A stretch of DNA of 64,000 nucleotides from Candidatus Formimonas warabiya (GTDB lineage: Bacteria > Bacillota > Dehalobacteriia > Dehalobacteriales > Dehalobacteriaceae): positions 2,120,903 to 2,184,902 of the forward strand of contig NZ_CP017634.1 of the NCBI RefSeq assembly GCF_002777255.1, written 5' to 3'. The position numbers and the translations under genes were made by a program. The notes beneath the pieces are model-generated. The model saw only the letters and a program-made list of their open reading frames with translations. It was not told where the DNA came from and ran no database searches. This document shows, piece by piece, positions 18,416 through 27,768 of the stretch. Position 1 is the stretch's first letter. The number at the start of each line of letters is the position of its first letter.

Positions 18416-19399
18416 CTACACTGTCACCAGCACCAGGCCCAAAAAGACAAACAAAGCGGACAGGGTCCAGAAAACATGTACCACTTTTGTCTCCCGCCAG
18501 CCTAATAATTCAAAATGATGGTGCAGGGGACTCATGCGGAAAATACGCTTGCCGGTGAGGCGGAAGCTTAACACCTGAAGCATCACGGACAAGGTCTCCA
18601 GCACAAATACGCCGGCTAAAACCGGAAGCACCAGTTCCGTTTTGGTCAGCACGGCCAAAACGGCGATCCCTCCCCCTAAAGCCAGGGACCCGGTATCGCC
18701 CATAAAAATTTTGGCCGGATACCTGTTAAAAAAGAGAAAGGCCAGACAGCCGCCGCAAAGAGCGGCGGCAAAAATCGTCAATTCCAGGTAATCGACGGTA
18801 AGCAGGGGGGAATGGGTAACCGCTAAAAGACAAATGATCACATAGCCTAAATAGACCAGGAAAGAGCTTCCCGCCGCCAATCCGTCCAGACCGTCGGTTA
18901 AATTGACCGCATTCACCGTTCCTACCACCAGGATCAGGGAAATTAAATAATATAGGTTTCCTGCCTGCCATTTGATCTCCGTAAGGGGTACAATGAGGTC
19001 TGTCCCCCTCTCGAAGCTATGTACGGATAAATAGAGTAATAGCGCCGCCAATAAAAATTGGCCCAGTATCTTTTCTCTCGCCTTCAGGCCCAAAGGTCTC
19101 TTGAACACAACTTTAATCACATCGTCCAAAAGGCCTAAGAACCCAAAGCCAAGCACCATTCCTGCGGCAAGCAAGGCCTCATCGCTTAACCTGGTCCAAA
19201 TCATCAGCGTGCCCACCATGGCAGCAATAAAAATAAGGCCTCCCATGGTGGGAGTTCCGGCCTTTTTAAAATGACCTTTCGGACCGTCGTTTCTGACCCG
19301 TTGCCCGAATTTCAGCACGCGCAATAAGGGAATCAGCAACGGTCCGATGATCATGCCGATCACCCATGCCGTTAAAATACTAATCAGAGCTATTTTCAT
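18416..19399 (-). CDS. mraY: Phospho-N-acetylmuramoyl-pentapeptide transferase MraY
   Basis: 327 residues with ten membrane segments. It moves phospho-MurNAc-pentapeptide onto undecaprenyl phosphate to form lipid I. Conserved motifs: KKAGTPTMGGLIF, NAVNLTDGLDGLA (catalytic Asp region), MGDTGSLALGG and the histidine loop PLHHHFELLGW. The ATG at 19399 behind AAGGCGG is preferred over a longer frame that overlaps murE. The 70-base gap to murE is where murF normally lies; no trace of it is seen. Confidence 0.96.
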   Translation of the reverse strand: MKIALISILTAWVIGMIIGPLLIPLLRVLKFGQRVRNDGPKGHFKKAGTPTMGGLIFIAAMVGTLMIWTRLSDEALLAAGMVLGFGFLGLLDDVIKVVFKRPLGLKAREKILGQFLLAALLLYLSVHSFERGTDLIVPLTEIKWQAGNLYYLISLILVVGTVNAVNLTDGLDGLAAGSSFLVYLGYVIICLLAVTHSPLLTVDYLELTIFAAALCGGCLAFLFFNRYPAKIFMGDTGSLALGGGIAVLAVLTKTELVLPVLAGVFVLETLSVMLQVLSFRLTGKRIFRMSPLHHHFELLGWRETKVVHVFWTLSALFVFLGLVLVTV

Positions 19400-19469
19400 T
19401 GTAGAAACCGCCTTGTTGTAAATATTATTAATGAGATATTTCCGCCCGTCATACCATATGCGAAAATAT

Positions 19470-20948
19470 TCAGTCTTGACCCAGCTTGTGCAGTTCCTCC
19501 CGGGCCACTTCCCGGTCATCAAAATGATGGGTTTTCCCTTGCACGATTTGATAGGTCTCGTGACCCTTGCCTGCAATCACCACAGTGTCTTCCGGTCCCG
19601 CCATTTTTATGGCTTGCCGGATCGCCTTTCTCCGGTCTTCCAGGACTTGATACTGGGCAGTAATTTTCGAAATGCCCCCTTCAATTTCCTCAATGATCCG
19701 GTACGGGTCCTCCGTACGCGGATTGTCCGAGGTGACAATGGTAAACCCGCTGTATTTTCCGGCGATGGCGCCCATGAGGGGTCTTTTCCCCCGGTCCCGG
19801 TCCCCGCCGCAACCAAAAACTGTGATCAGCCGTCCCCGGGTGATCTCTTTGGCCGTGGCCAAAATATTTTCCAAGCCGTCAGGGGTATGGGCATAATCCA
19901 CAATCACGGAAAAGGGCTGTCCCTCATCGACCAGTTCAAAGCGTCCGGAAACCTGGGGAGCCCGGGTCAGGTAGGCGGCAATGTCCGGCACCGCCATTCC
20001 TTCCAGCAATGCCACGGTGACGGCAGCCAACACATTATAGACGTTAAAAGTTCCCGTTAAAGAAACAGACAGGGGAACCTCTCCCTGGGAGCTTTTGAGC
20101 AAAAAGGTGGTGCCCCGGGGAGAAATTTTGATCTCGTGGGCCTGGATATGAGCCTTTTCCCGAATCCCGTATGTCCAAACAGGAACTTGAGCGGCCCGGA
20201 TAAAGTGGGGTGCCATGGGATCATCCCCATTTACCACCGCATACTTGGCGCCCCCTTTTTCTCCTATATGAAGATAGGAAAACAATTTTAGCTTGCTATT
20301 CAAATAATCCTCCCAACTGAGGTGATAGTCTAAATGATCTTGGGTTAAATTGGTGAAAAGGGCCACATCAAATTCGCATCCTGCGACCCGGTTCTGTTTC
20401 AGGGCATGGGAGGACACTTCCATCACTGCGGTATGAGCGCCCATATGCACCATCTGGTCCAAAAGGCCGGCCAGTTCCCATGACTCCGGCGTGGTATGGG
20501 TCGAGGCAATTTCCTCGTTTCCCACTAAATTATGGATGGTTCCTACCAATCCGACAAGCCCGCCCTTTTGCTCCAAGAGACCCTTGATTAAATGAGTGGT
20601 GGTGGTCTTACCATTGGTCCCGGTAACCCCTATCATGCGCAATTTATGGCAGGGGAAATGGTACCAGAAGGAAGAAAGCCGGGCCAGAGCCTCTCTGGTG
20701 TCGGCCACAATCACTTGAGGAATACTATTGGGCAGATCCGGAACAGGCTGTTGGGCCAGGATCGCCGCCGCTCCCTTTTCCAAGGCCTGGGGAACGTACG
20801 CGTGTCCGTCGCTTTTGGTCCCGACCATACAAACAAATAAATCTCCCGGCGCCACTTTCCTGGAATCATAGTTGACTCCCGTAATCTCCACATGGGGATC
20901 TCCCTGAACACCTGCTTTTAAATATTGGACAATCGCTGACAGCTGCAA
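19470..20948 (-). CDS. murE: UDP-MurNAc-tripeptide synthetase MurE (meso-DAP type)
   Basis: 492 residues from a TTG at 20948 with GGGAGG 8 bases upstream. It adds the third residue of the stem peptide. ATP loop GVTGTNGKTTTTHLI, TNLTQDHLDYH, and the specificity motif DNPRTEDP; the DNPR form is the one associated with meso-diaminopimelate rather than lysine. It follows the terminator after spoVD, so it should have its own promoter in 20949-21052. Confidence 0.96.
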   Translation of the reverse strand: MQLSAIVQYLKAGVQGDPHVEITGVNYDSRKVAPGDLFVCMVGTKSDGHAYVPQALEKGAAAILAQQPVPDLPNSIPQVIVADTREALARLSSFWYHFPCHKLRMIGVTGTNGKTTTTHLIKGLLEQKGGLVGLVGTIHNLVGNEEIASTHTTPESWELAGLLDQMVHMGAHTAVMEVSSHALKQNRVAGCEFDVALFTNLTQDHLDYHLSWEDYLNSKLKLFSYLHIGEKGGAKYAVVNGDDPMAPHFIRAAQVPVWTYGIREKAHIQAHEIKISPRGTTFLLKSSQGEVPLSVSLTGTFNVYNVLAAVTVALLEGMAVPDIAAYLTRAPQVSGRFELVDEGQPFSVIVDYAHTPDGLENILATAKEITRGRLITVFGCGGDRDRGKRPLMGAIAGKYSGFTIVTSDNPRTEDPYRIIEEIEGGISKITAQYQVLEDRRKAIRQAIKMAGPEDTVVIAGKGHETYQIVQGKTHHFDDREVAREELHKLGQD

Positions 20949-21052
20949 CCAAAACACCTCCCAGGGTGAATTTCCCATAGCACCCATTATCATAACTCAA
21001 ATCGCCTAAGTTTAAAACCAAATTCCGGCTTTTTCCAGAATTATTTTCCTCC

Positions 21053-21087
21053 ATGAAAAAAAGGAGTTGACAAGGATACCAACTCCT
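21053..21087 (-). terminator. Rho-independent terminator after spoVD
   Basis: AGGAGTTG/CAACTCCT stem (21062-21069/21080-21087) followed on the minus strand by seven T residues. It splits the mraZ-spoVD block from murE. Confidence 0.85.
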
Positions 21088-21097
21088 GATCATCCCA

Positions 21098-23257
21098 TTA
21101 GGGGCCAATCGTTTCCTCCGTGGCTTCCTCCTCGGAGAAGTATACTTTGACCGCATCTCCCGCTTTGATCTTAGACCCGGGAATGGGCTCCTGGCGCACC
21201 ACCGCACCCCGGCCCTCAGGATCCAATTTCAAGCCCATGGCACCCAACAAATCTGCGACTTCCCGAATCCGCTTGCCTGTAAGGTCAGGGACCGTCACAG
21301 TACCGGGAATCAGGGATTTGTCTGCCGTCCCTAAGCGCAGCAGGACGGTACTGCCTTCCTTCACTTTGGCCAACCCGGCCGGAGTCTGCTCGGTGACCAC
21401 TTTTCCCGTACCCTTGATCTCCACTTTTAAACCCTCTAGTTTCAAAACCTTCGTTGCTTCTTCGGCAGATAGATTAATCACTTCGGGAACGGTGACCATT
21501 TTCACGGTTGCCTCAGGTCCCTGGGCATCTTCCTCCCCAGGAGCATACTGGGCGACTACGCCCAGATAGCGCAGGCTATCTTCCATCACAGCTTTGAAAA
21601 CCGGAGCCGCGATTTGCCCCCCCTGGTAGGGATACCCCTGGGGTTCATCCAAAATCACTAAAACTACCAGTTGGGGATCATTAACGGGCGCCATGCCGAG
21701 AAAGGAGGCCACATATTTCCCCTGCTGGTACCCGCCGGGTCCCGGCTTCTGCGCCGTCCCCGTCTTCCCCCCGACCCGGTATCCGGGTACGTAGCCGTTT
21801 CGGCCGGTACCCTGGGAAACCACGCCTTCCAGCAGCTCTCTTTCCACTTGGGCCGTTTGTTCGGAAATCACCCGGCGCACAGGCTTTGGTTGAAAACCCT
21901 TGATCACCTTATTATTGGCGTCGACCACTTCCCGGACAATCTGCGGCTCCATCAGCACGCCCCCGTTGGCCACGGCGGACGCGGCGGTAATAATCTGCAA
22001 AGGGGTTACCGCAATGGATTGGCCGATGGAAATGGTGGCGATGTTGATGGGCTTTAAGTCCTTTTCCGGAATCATGATGCCGGGGGCTTCTCCGGGAAGG
22101 CCCAGGCTGGTAGTCGCTCCAATCCCAAAGGCTTTAATATATTTATAGAAAATGCCTTTTTCCTTATTCTCCAAGCGCAAACCCACTTCCACGAAACCAG
22201 GGTTACAGGAATTCTGGATCACTTCCCGGAAAGACTCACTGCCGTGGGGATTGTAATAACGCCAGCACCGGATGCGCCGGTCGCCCACAACGATGTAGCC
22301 GGGGTCATAGAACCGGTCGTCCGGCTTAACAACCCCTTCTTCCAGAGCTGCGGCTGTGGTGATAATCTTAAAAGTAGATCCGGGCTCATAAGTATTGGAA
22401 ACGGCAATGTTTCTCCAGGTTTGGGGATCAAACTTGGCGTAGTTATTGGAATCGTAAGTCGGGCGGTTGGCCAGGGCCAAAATTTCCCCCGTCTTGGGCT
22501 GCATCACAATAATGGTGGCACTTTTCGGCTTAGAGGGGCCATTCATCGCCTTATCCAGTTCCCGTTCCGCAAAATATTGGATCGTCTCATCAATGGTGAG
22601 GACCAGACTGTTCCCGTCCACGGGCGGGTTGTATTTATGTACGGCCCCGGGCAGTTCCCGGCCCTTGGCATCATATTCGATGACAATATTTCCCGGTACC
22701 CCTTTTAATTCCGCATCCCGGGTAATCTCAATTCCTTCCAGTCCCTGGTTATCAACCCCGGCAAAACCTAATACATGGGAAGCCAGCGTATCCTTGGGAT
22801 AAAAGCGCTGCGATTCCTCCACAACTTTGATTCCGGGCAGATCCAACTGCTTGATCTTTTGGGCCTTGGCAAAATCCACCTTGCGTTGCAGCCACTCAAA
22901 GGAACGGGCCGCAGTAATTTTTTTCAAAATCTGATCTTGGGGAATGCCTAAAATGGGAGACAATTGTTTGGCAATGTCTTCCTCCTTCCCGGAATATTTC
23001 ACCTCGGGGGGAAGGGCATAAACAGAATCGGCACTGACACTCACAGCCAACTTTTTGTGATTGCGGTCATAAATGGTGCCCCGTTTCGCGGCAATGGGAA
23101 TTTCCCGCATCCGGAGCTGCTCCGCTTTTAGCTGCAGTTCACTGCCCAAGGCAAATTGGAGATACGCTAAACGTAACAATAAAAGAAAGAAGACAGCTAT
23201 TGCTCCAAAAAAGAGACACGCTATCCTTCGTCTCATCATAATCGTTGTAGTTTGCAC
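21098..23257 (-). CDS. spoVD: Class B penicillin-binding protein SpoVD/PBP2 with PASTA domains
   Basis: 719 residues from a GTG at 23257 (TGGAGGGG 4-5 bases upstream). One N-terminal membrane helix, a dimerisation domain (GTIYDRNHKKLA), then the transpeptidase: YEPGSTFKIIT (SxxK nucleophile), QNSCNPGF (SxN) and VGGKTGTAQ (KTG). Two PASTA repeats follow at the C-terminus (from ~VPEVINLSAEEATKVLK and VPDLTGKRIREVADLLG), plus a short acidic tail. It cross-links septal or spore cortex peptidoglycan. SpoVD versus vegetative PBP2B cannot be settled from one copy. Confidence 0.93.
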   Translation of the reverse strand: MQTTTIMMRRRIACLFFGAIAVFFLLLLRLAYLQFALGSELQLKAEQLRMREIPIAAKRGTIYDRNHKKLAVSVSADSVYALPPEVKYSGKEEDIAKQLSPILGIPQDQILKKITAARSFEWLQRKVDFAKAQKIKQLDLPGIKVVEESQRFYPKDTLASHVLGFAGVDNQGLEGIEITRDAELKGVPGNIVIEYDAKGRELPGAVHKYNPPVDGNSLVLTIDETIQYFAERELDKAMNGPSKPKSATIIVMQPKTGEILALANRPTYDSNNYAKFDPQTWRNIAVSNTYEPGSTFKIITTAAALEEGVVKPDDRFYDPGYIVVGDRRIRCWRYYNPHGSESFREVIQNSCNPGFVEVGLRLENKEKGIFYKYIKAFGIGATTSLGLPGEAPGIMIPEKDLKPINIATISIGQSIAVTPLQIITAASAVANGGVLMEPQIVREVVDANNKVIKGFQPKPVRRVISEQTAQVERELLEGVVSQGTGRNGYVPGYRVGGKTGTAQKPGPGGYQQGKYVASFLGMAPVNDPQLVVLVILDEPQGYPYQGGQIAAPVFKAVMEDSLRYLGVVAQYAPGEEDAQGPEATVKMVTVPEVINLSAEEATKVLKLEGLKVEIKGTGKVVTEQTPAGLAKVKEGSTVLLRLGTADKSLIPGTVTVPDLTGKRIREVADLLGAMGLKLDPEGRGAVVRQEPIPGSKIKAGDAVKVYFSEEEATEETIGP

Positions 23258-23273
23258 AGTGCCCCTCCACTCC

Positions 23274-23807
23274 TCAGGGGTTAATTTGCTCTGTCCTTGG
23301 CTGTTTCCCATTCAGGGCATAATTGGCGATGATTTTATTGACCGCCAACAGAATGGGGTGAATCTGGTCTGCCTTGTTTACTTCAACGACGGCCTTGCTT
23401 TCACCCTGCGCCAAGGTCCCGGTATCTGAAGCTTTTGACCCGTTTTTATCATCAAATGCCACGTACTGAATATCCTCTATGCCCGGTTCGACCATGCCCA
23501 GTTGGGTCATGGCAATATTCTCGATCCGGTCTAAGGATTTCAAACGCGCTATTTCTAATTTTAGTCTTTCATTGGCATTTTGCAAGTCTGATATTTCTTG
23601 TTTTACCTGGATAATGTTGGCATTCCGATCTGTAATTTGGGCATGGGTGGCGGCAAGCATCAAACCGGTGATGACGGCTAAAAAAATGCATCCCACCAGT
23701 ATTAATTTTTCCTGAACCGGACCGGCCTTTCTTCCCCTTCTTTTCCGGGACACCACCGGTTCTTCATGGTAACTGTAATCATGGGAGATTTGTTTTGCCA
23801 CTAACAA
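23274..23807 (-). CDS. ftsL: FtsL-like septum protein
   Basis: 177 residues from a TTG at 23807, placed 10 bases after an AGGAGG that overlaps the end of rsmH. Basic cytoplasmic segment (RKRRGRKAG), one membrane helix (~38-57), then a heptad-rich coiled coil (NIIQVKQEISDLQNANERL) and a weakly conserved tail. By position and architecture it is FtsL, which pairs with DivIC and FtsQ. The ~70-residue tail after the coiled coil is longer than in many FtsL proteins. Confidence 0.82.
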   Translation of the reverse strand: MLVAKQISHDYSYHEEPVVSRKRRGRKAGPVQEKLILVGCIFLAVITGLMLAATHAQITDRNANIIQVKQEISDLQNANERLKLEIARLKSLDRIENIAMTQLGMVEPGIEDIQYVAFDDKNGSKASDTGTLAQGESKAVVEVNKADQIHPILLAVNKIIANYALNGKQPRTEQINP

Positions 23808-23809
23808 AC

Positions 23810-24769
23810 TTATTCCACCTCCTGAGAATTTAGAACCCTTTCCGCTACCCTTAATTTTGCGCTGCGGGCTCTGGGGTTTCTCGTCACTTCTGCCTCTGAA
23901 GGTATGATCGGTTTCCTGGTTACAACTTTTAAGATCTGTTTCTTCCCGCAGGTACAAACCGGAAAGCCGGGCGGGCAGGAACATAACCCGGATAGATTCT
24001 GAAACTGCTGTTTGATGATTCTATCCTCCAGGGAATGAAAGGATATGATACAAATCCTTCCCCCGGGTTTTAAAAAGGAGGCAGCATCGGCTACTACCGA
24101 CTCTAGTAATTCCAATTCGTTATTTATGGCAATCCGGAGAGCCTGAAAGGTCCTTTTGGCGGGGTGGGGACCGTCTTTTCGGGCTCCGGCCGGAATCGCT
24201 GCTTTGATGATTTGAACCAATTCCCCTGTGGTCTCGATGGGTTTTTGGGTGCGGTATTCTGTCACAAACTGGGCAATCCGCTTCGCCCATCGTTCCTCTC
24301 CATATTTAAAAATAATCTCGGCCAGTTTTTCCCCACTGGCTGAATTCACCAGATCGGCGGCTGTAAAGGTGAGGCGGTTCACATCCATCCTCATGTCCAA
24401 AGGGGCATCCTCCATGTAGGAAAACCCCCGTTCCGCATGGTCCAGCTGGTAAGAAGAAACGCCGATATCGAAGAGGAAGCCGTCAACGCCTGTAATATGT
24501 AAGCGGTTTAAGATTTCTTTGATATTGCCGAAGTTATCATGAACAATGGTCACCCGGTTTCCATATTCTTTCAGCCTTTCCCGGCCGGTTTCCACCGCTT
24601 TTTCATCCTGATCCAGCCCAATCAATGTTCCGTGGGGAGATGTGCGCTCCAGAATTGCTTTGGCGTGGCCCGCCCCTCCCATGGTACAGTCCACGTATAG
24701 ACCCGTATTCTTTAGTTTTAACATTTCCATACATTCTTCAAGCAGAACAGGAACATGACCAAAGTCCAC
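23810..24769 (-). CDS. rsmH: 16S rRNA (cytosine-1402-N4)-methyltransferase RsmH (MraW)
   Basis: About 319 residues. SAM-binding motif VDCTMGGAGHAKAIL, DFGHVPVLLEECMEML at the start, GFLFDIGVSSYQLD and CIISFHSLEDRIIKQ. It N4-methylates C1402 of 16S rRNA. The GTG at 24769 with AGGTGG 7 bases upstream is preferred; an ATG at 24787 is possible. A CxC/CxxC cluster near residue 280 (CSCPPGFPVCTCGK) is usual in Firmicute RsmH. Confidence 0.95.
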   Translation of the reverse strand: MDFGHVPVLLEECMEMLKLKNTGLYVDCTMGGAGHAKAILERTSPHGTLIGLDQDEKAVETGRERLKEYGNRVTIVHDNFGNIKEILNRLHITGVDGFLFDIGVSSYQLDHAERGFSYMEDAPLDMRMDVNRLTFTAADLVNSASGEKLAEIIFKYGEERWAKRIAQFVTEYRTQKPIETTGELVQIIKAAIPAGARKDGPHPAKRTFQALRIAINNELELLESVVADAASFLKPGGRICIISFHSLEDRIIKQQFQNLSGLCSCPPGFPVCTCGKKQILKVVTRKPIIPSEAEVTRNPRARSAKLRVAERVLNSQEVE

Positions 24770-24798
24770 TTTCAGCCCACCTGTCATATTTTTTCCCG

Positions 24799-25230
24799 CT
24801 ACAGCTCCAAGTCAAAATCCACCAGCTTTTCCGCCAGATTTTCGTATTCTTTTCCGGCTTGCTCATTGTAAGCGGTCCAGCGTTCTTTACTCCATATTTC
24901 CACCCGGGAGGAGACGCCAATGACGACGACCTCTTTGTCTAACAGGGCATATTCCCGGTGATTAGCGGGGAGTAATATTCTGCCCTGTTTGTCCAGCTCA
25001 CATTCGGTGGCGCCGGAAAAGAAAAGCCGCATAAAGGCCCGGGCATCTGCCTTGGTAAAGGGCAAAGCTTTTAATTTCGTCTCCAGGGTCTTCCATTCAT
25101 TCATGGAATAAGCAAACAGACAGTTATCCAGCCCTTTAGTAACTACGAAGGTCTCGCCGAGACCTTCTCTAAATTTGACCGGTATAAATAGCCTGCCTTT
25201 GGGATCAATCGTATGTTGAAACTCACCCAT
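24799..25230 (-). CDS. mraZ: Transcriptional regulator MraZ
   Basis: 143 residues (two alternative ATGs, 25236 and 25230). Two AbrB-like SpoVT half-domains: [20 protein letters not shown] and [18 protein letters not shown], each with the D-x-x-GR-hinge. MraZ binds repeated TGGNN boxes ahead of its own operon; such boxes lie directly upstream here, so autoregulation is likely. Confidence 0.95.
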   Translation of the reverse strand: MGEFQHTIDPKGRLFIPVKFREGLGETFVVTKGLDNCLFAYSMNEWKTLETKLKALPFTKADARAFMRLFFSGATECELDKQGRILLPANHREYALLDKEVVVIGVSSRVEIWSKERWTAYNEQAGKEYENLAEKLVDFDLEL

Positions 25231-25244
25231 GAACATGGCATTTG

Positions 25245-25293
25245 CCCCACTTTAGCTTAATCTCGCACCACTTTAACCCACTTTACACCACTA
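25245..25293 (-). promoter_or_regulatory. MraZ operator: phased TGG boxes
   Basis: On the minus strand three AGTGG boxes (AGTGGTGTAA, AGTGGGTTAA, AGTGGTGCGA) recur every 10 bases, with a fourth (AGTGGGG) two turns further, ending a few bases from the mraZ start. Helically phased TGGNN direct repeats are the known MraZ recognition pattern. Confidence 0.7.
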
Positions 25294-25330
25294 TATTCGC
25301 GATAAATCCTCTTTTCCCTGCTATCCTCCG

Positions 25331-25380
25331 AGAAAAAATTAAAAATTTTTTTTAAAATTTTTTAAAAAAAGGATAAAAAT
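25331..25380. other. A/T-tract upstream of mraZ
   Basis: Nearly pure runs of A and T spaced roughly one helical turn apart, upstream of the mraZ operator. This could be an UP-element-like or intrinsically bent segment that boosts the dcw promoter; no clean -35/-10 pair was found. Confidence 0.35.
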
Positions 25381-25383
25381 GAG

Positions 25384-25408
25384 AAAAAGCCCCTCAAGGG
25401 AGCTTTTT
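25384..25408. terminator. Bidirectional terminator after the M20 amidohydrolase
   Basis: AAAAAGCTCCC/GGGGCTTTTT hairpin with A-run on one side and T-run on the other. Confidence 0.75.
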
Positions 25409-25433
25409 CCGGATCCGCTTTTACGGTTTTATT

Positions 25434-26579
25434 TTATTTTTGAAGAATTTTTCGTACCGCTGCCGTCATCAGCATCGTTCCCAGGGGCAAACAATCTTCT
25501 TCGATATCAAAGCGATTGTGATGCAAGGAAAAATGTTTTTCTTCACTTCCACAGCCCAAAAAGAAATAGGCCGCGGGGACAGCCATGCCATAATAGGAGA
25601 AATCTTCCCCAATCATCAAGGGTTTGTCCATGGGAACCAGTTCCAACCCAGGCATGCCGGCCACCACATCCCGAATCACCTGGGCCGCCTGGGGGCTGTT
25701 CACAACCGGGGGATAGCCGTGTACATAATCCAGCACATAGTCGGCTCCCCATGCCGAAGTGATACCGGTTAAAGTTCTCTTTAAGGAGACGATAATTTGT
25801 TCACGCACCGATTGATGAATGCTGCGGATGGTCCCGGTAAGCACAACTTCCTCGGGAATGATATTTTGCGTCGTTCCTCCATGGATGGTCCCTAAGGAGA
25901 GAAGGGCCGGTTCTGTAGGATCCACCTGGCGGCTGATAATATGCTGGAGGCCCTGAATCACCTGGGCTGCGACCATAATGGGATCCGCGGCCAAATGAGG
26001 GACCGCTCCGTGCCCCCCTTTCCCCTTAATGGTTAAGGTAAAATCATCGGCAATCGCCATGATCACGCCATCCTTAATCGCCACTGTGCCCACAGGATAG
26101 GAAGGAGAAACATGAAAGCCCAACACGGCATCTACCTGCGGATTCTTTAAAACACCGGCCGCGATTAAAAACTGAGCTCCCCCCGGAGGCTTTTCCTCAC
26201 TGGGTTGAAAAATAAATTTCACGGTACCCGCAGGGGGTTCTTGCACCAGCAGGGAAGCTACCCCCAGCAATACCGCCATATGGGCATCATGACCGCAAGC
26301 ATGCATCGCCCCGGGATTCATAGACAAATAGTCATGACGATTCTGTTCTTCGATGGGCAAAGCATCCATATCGGCTCGTAATGCCACACATTTTTCTCCC
26401 CCGGTCCCGTTCAGCTCTGCCATCAACCCATATCCCGCTATATTTTCATGAACGGTAAAACCCATTTCCGATAACTCCCGGGCAATGAAAGCGGCTGTAT
26501 TTTTTTCCTGGCCCGCTGTTTCCGGGTGCATATGGAACCAGCGCCGCCAAAAAACCAGTTTTTCCCGATCTATGTTCAT
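25434..26579 (-). CDS. M20-family amidohydrolase (N-acyl-amino-acid/hippurate hydrolase type)
   Basis: 381 residues from the ATG at 26579. Zinc-binding motifs of M20D: HMHPETAGQEKNT, RADMDALPIEEQN, MHACGHDAHMAVLLG, and the substrate-domain GGHGAVPHLAADPI. These cytosolic enzymes release an acyl group from N-acyl amino acids. Exact substrate cannot be told. It sits between two terminators, so it is a single-gene unit. Confidence 0.9.
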   Translation of the reverse strand: MNIDREKLVFWRRWFHMHPETAGQEKNTAAFIARELSEMGFTVHENIAGYGLMAELNGTGGEKCVALRADMDALPIEEQNRHDYLSMNPGAMHACGHDAHMAVLLGVASLLVQEPPAGTVKFIFQPSEEKPPGGAQFLIAAGVLKNPQVDAVLGFHVSPSYPVGTVAIKDGVIMAIADDFTLTIKGKGGHGAVPHLAADPIMVAAQVIQGLQHIISRQVDPTEPALLSLGTIHGGTTQNIIPEEVVLTGTIRSIHQSVREQIIVSLKRTLTGITSAWGADYVLDYVHGYPPVVNSPQAAQVIRDVVAGMPGLELVPMDKPLMIGEDFSYYGMAVPAAYFFLGCGSEEKHFSLHHNRFDIEEDCLPLGTMLMTAAVRKILQK

Positions 26580-26604
26580 GGAAAACAACCCTCTCTCTTT
26601 CTCA

Positions 26605-26639
26605 AAAATAGAAGCCTTGACCCCATAGGTCAAGGCTTG
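26605..26639 (-). terminator. Terminator after the TPR-protein gene
   Basis: Eleven-base stem AAGCCTTGACC/GGTCAAGGCTT with a short loop, followed on the minus strand by CTATTTTTG. Confidence 0.7.
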
Positions 26640-26646
26640 AAATAAG

Positions 26647-27378
26647 CTATTCTTTTTTGTCTTGCGCCTGGTTTTTATTATCGGTGTTTTGGGTCTTATC
26701 TCCGTCTTTTGGGGCCTTGGCTGCTTCTTCCAGCTGGTCGATCACTTTGATGAGCTGATCCGCTTGGGCAATGCGCTCATCCCCGGTTTTTAAAAGGGCC
26801 TTGTACTTGTTTATTTCTTCTTTCGCCCCTTTGATATCCTGGACATAAAAGGCCAGGAAGAGGACGTAGTTATACCGGGTCTCAAAATCCTCCGGAACCA
26901 ATTGAATGGCCTGTTGATATAAAGACCTGGCTAGGTTCTGCTCATCGCCGCTGGAGGCACAAGTGGCGGCTTTCACCATCAGATCCGCTTGTCCCTTCGC
27001 ATTAAGCTCTGGCGGCATATTATCCAAAGCGACTAAATAATTTTGCATGCTTTTGTCATAAAGTGCTTTGCTTTTCTCTTTATCCCCGGTTTGCGTATAC
27101 AATCCGGCTTGTTGGGATTGTACTGACGCCAGGCTTGTTAAAGTGCTGAAATCCTTGGGCTTTGCCTTCAAATCTCCTTCCAGGGTATCGATGCTGACTT
27201 GAAGATTCTTAATCTGATCCTCCGGTTTGACCTGATTCTGGCCGGGAGCATTGTTGCTCATATTCGGCGAACTCCAAATTGCAAAAGACCCCACCAAACC
27301 TATGGCTAAAACCACCATCATAATGATCAATGGTATACGCATCGTTTTTTTGCTGCGTCGAATTTTTTGCATCACCAT
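26647..27378 (-). CDS. Membrane-anchored TPR-repeat protein
   Basis: 243 residues. Basic N-terminus (KIRRSKKTMR), one membrane helix (~13-35), a linker, then a helical tetratricopeptide region (~60-215) with an alanine- and glutamine-rich tail ending in a charged KNQAQDKKE. Probably an exported scaffold; no enzyme motif is seen. ATG at 27378 follows GGGGGAATGCACG. Confidence 0.7.
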   Translation of the reverse strand: MVMQKIRRSKKTMRIPLIIMMVVLAIGLVGSFAIWSSPNMSNNAPGQNQVKPEDQIKNLQVSIDTLEGDLKAKPKDFSTLTSLASVQSQQAGLYTQTGDKEKSKALYDKSMQNYLVALDNMPPELNAKGQADLMVKAATCASSGDEQNLARSLYQQAIQLVPEDFETRYNYVLFLAFYVQDIKGAKEEINKYKALLKTGDERIAQADQLIKVIDQLEEAAKAPKDGDKTQNTDNKNQAQDKKE

Positions 27379-27497
27379 CGTGCATTCCCCCTTAAATAAA
27401 TATATTCGCACACTAGACTCATGATATAGAATCCGTCAGAGCCTGTCAATAAATAAATTTTAGCATCTAAGCCAATCGGGTTGGAGAGACCTCCGTG

Positions 27498-27716
27498 TCA
27501 CCTTTTCATCCCGCACGGAGCGCCCGTGGAAGGGCAAATGCCGCCGGTATTTCTCACATCACACCCGGAGCCGGTAATCACGCCCACCGAACGGTAATCC
27601 TGTCTTTTATCCCCGCTGCCGCACTGGGGGCAGACCACCTTTTCTTTCTCCTCCCAGGGCACATTTACCGTAAACTCCGTACCGCATGTGTTACATTGAA
27701 AACTATATTTCGGCAC
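27498..27716 (-). CDS. FmdB-type zinc-ribbon protein
   Basis: 72 residues. N-terminal PKYSFQCNTCGTEFTV and VVCPQCGSGDKR give the CxxC...CxxC zinc ribbon of the FmdB family; the C-terminal Cys-rich tail (GCDVRNTGGICPSTGAPC) is extra. Proposed as a small regulatory protein; function unproven. GTG start behind AGGAGG. Confidence 0.8.
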   Translation of the reverse strand: MPKYSFQCNTCGTEFTVNVPWEEKEKVVCPQCGSGDKRQDYRSVGVITGSGCDVRNTGGICPSTGAPCGMKR

Positions 27717-27768
27717 AACGATTCCTCCTGTTTTCTAAATAATCATGATCTGGGCAGATCACAGATGA

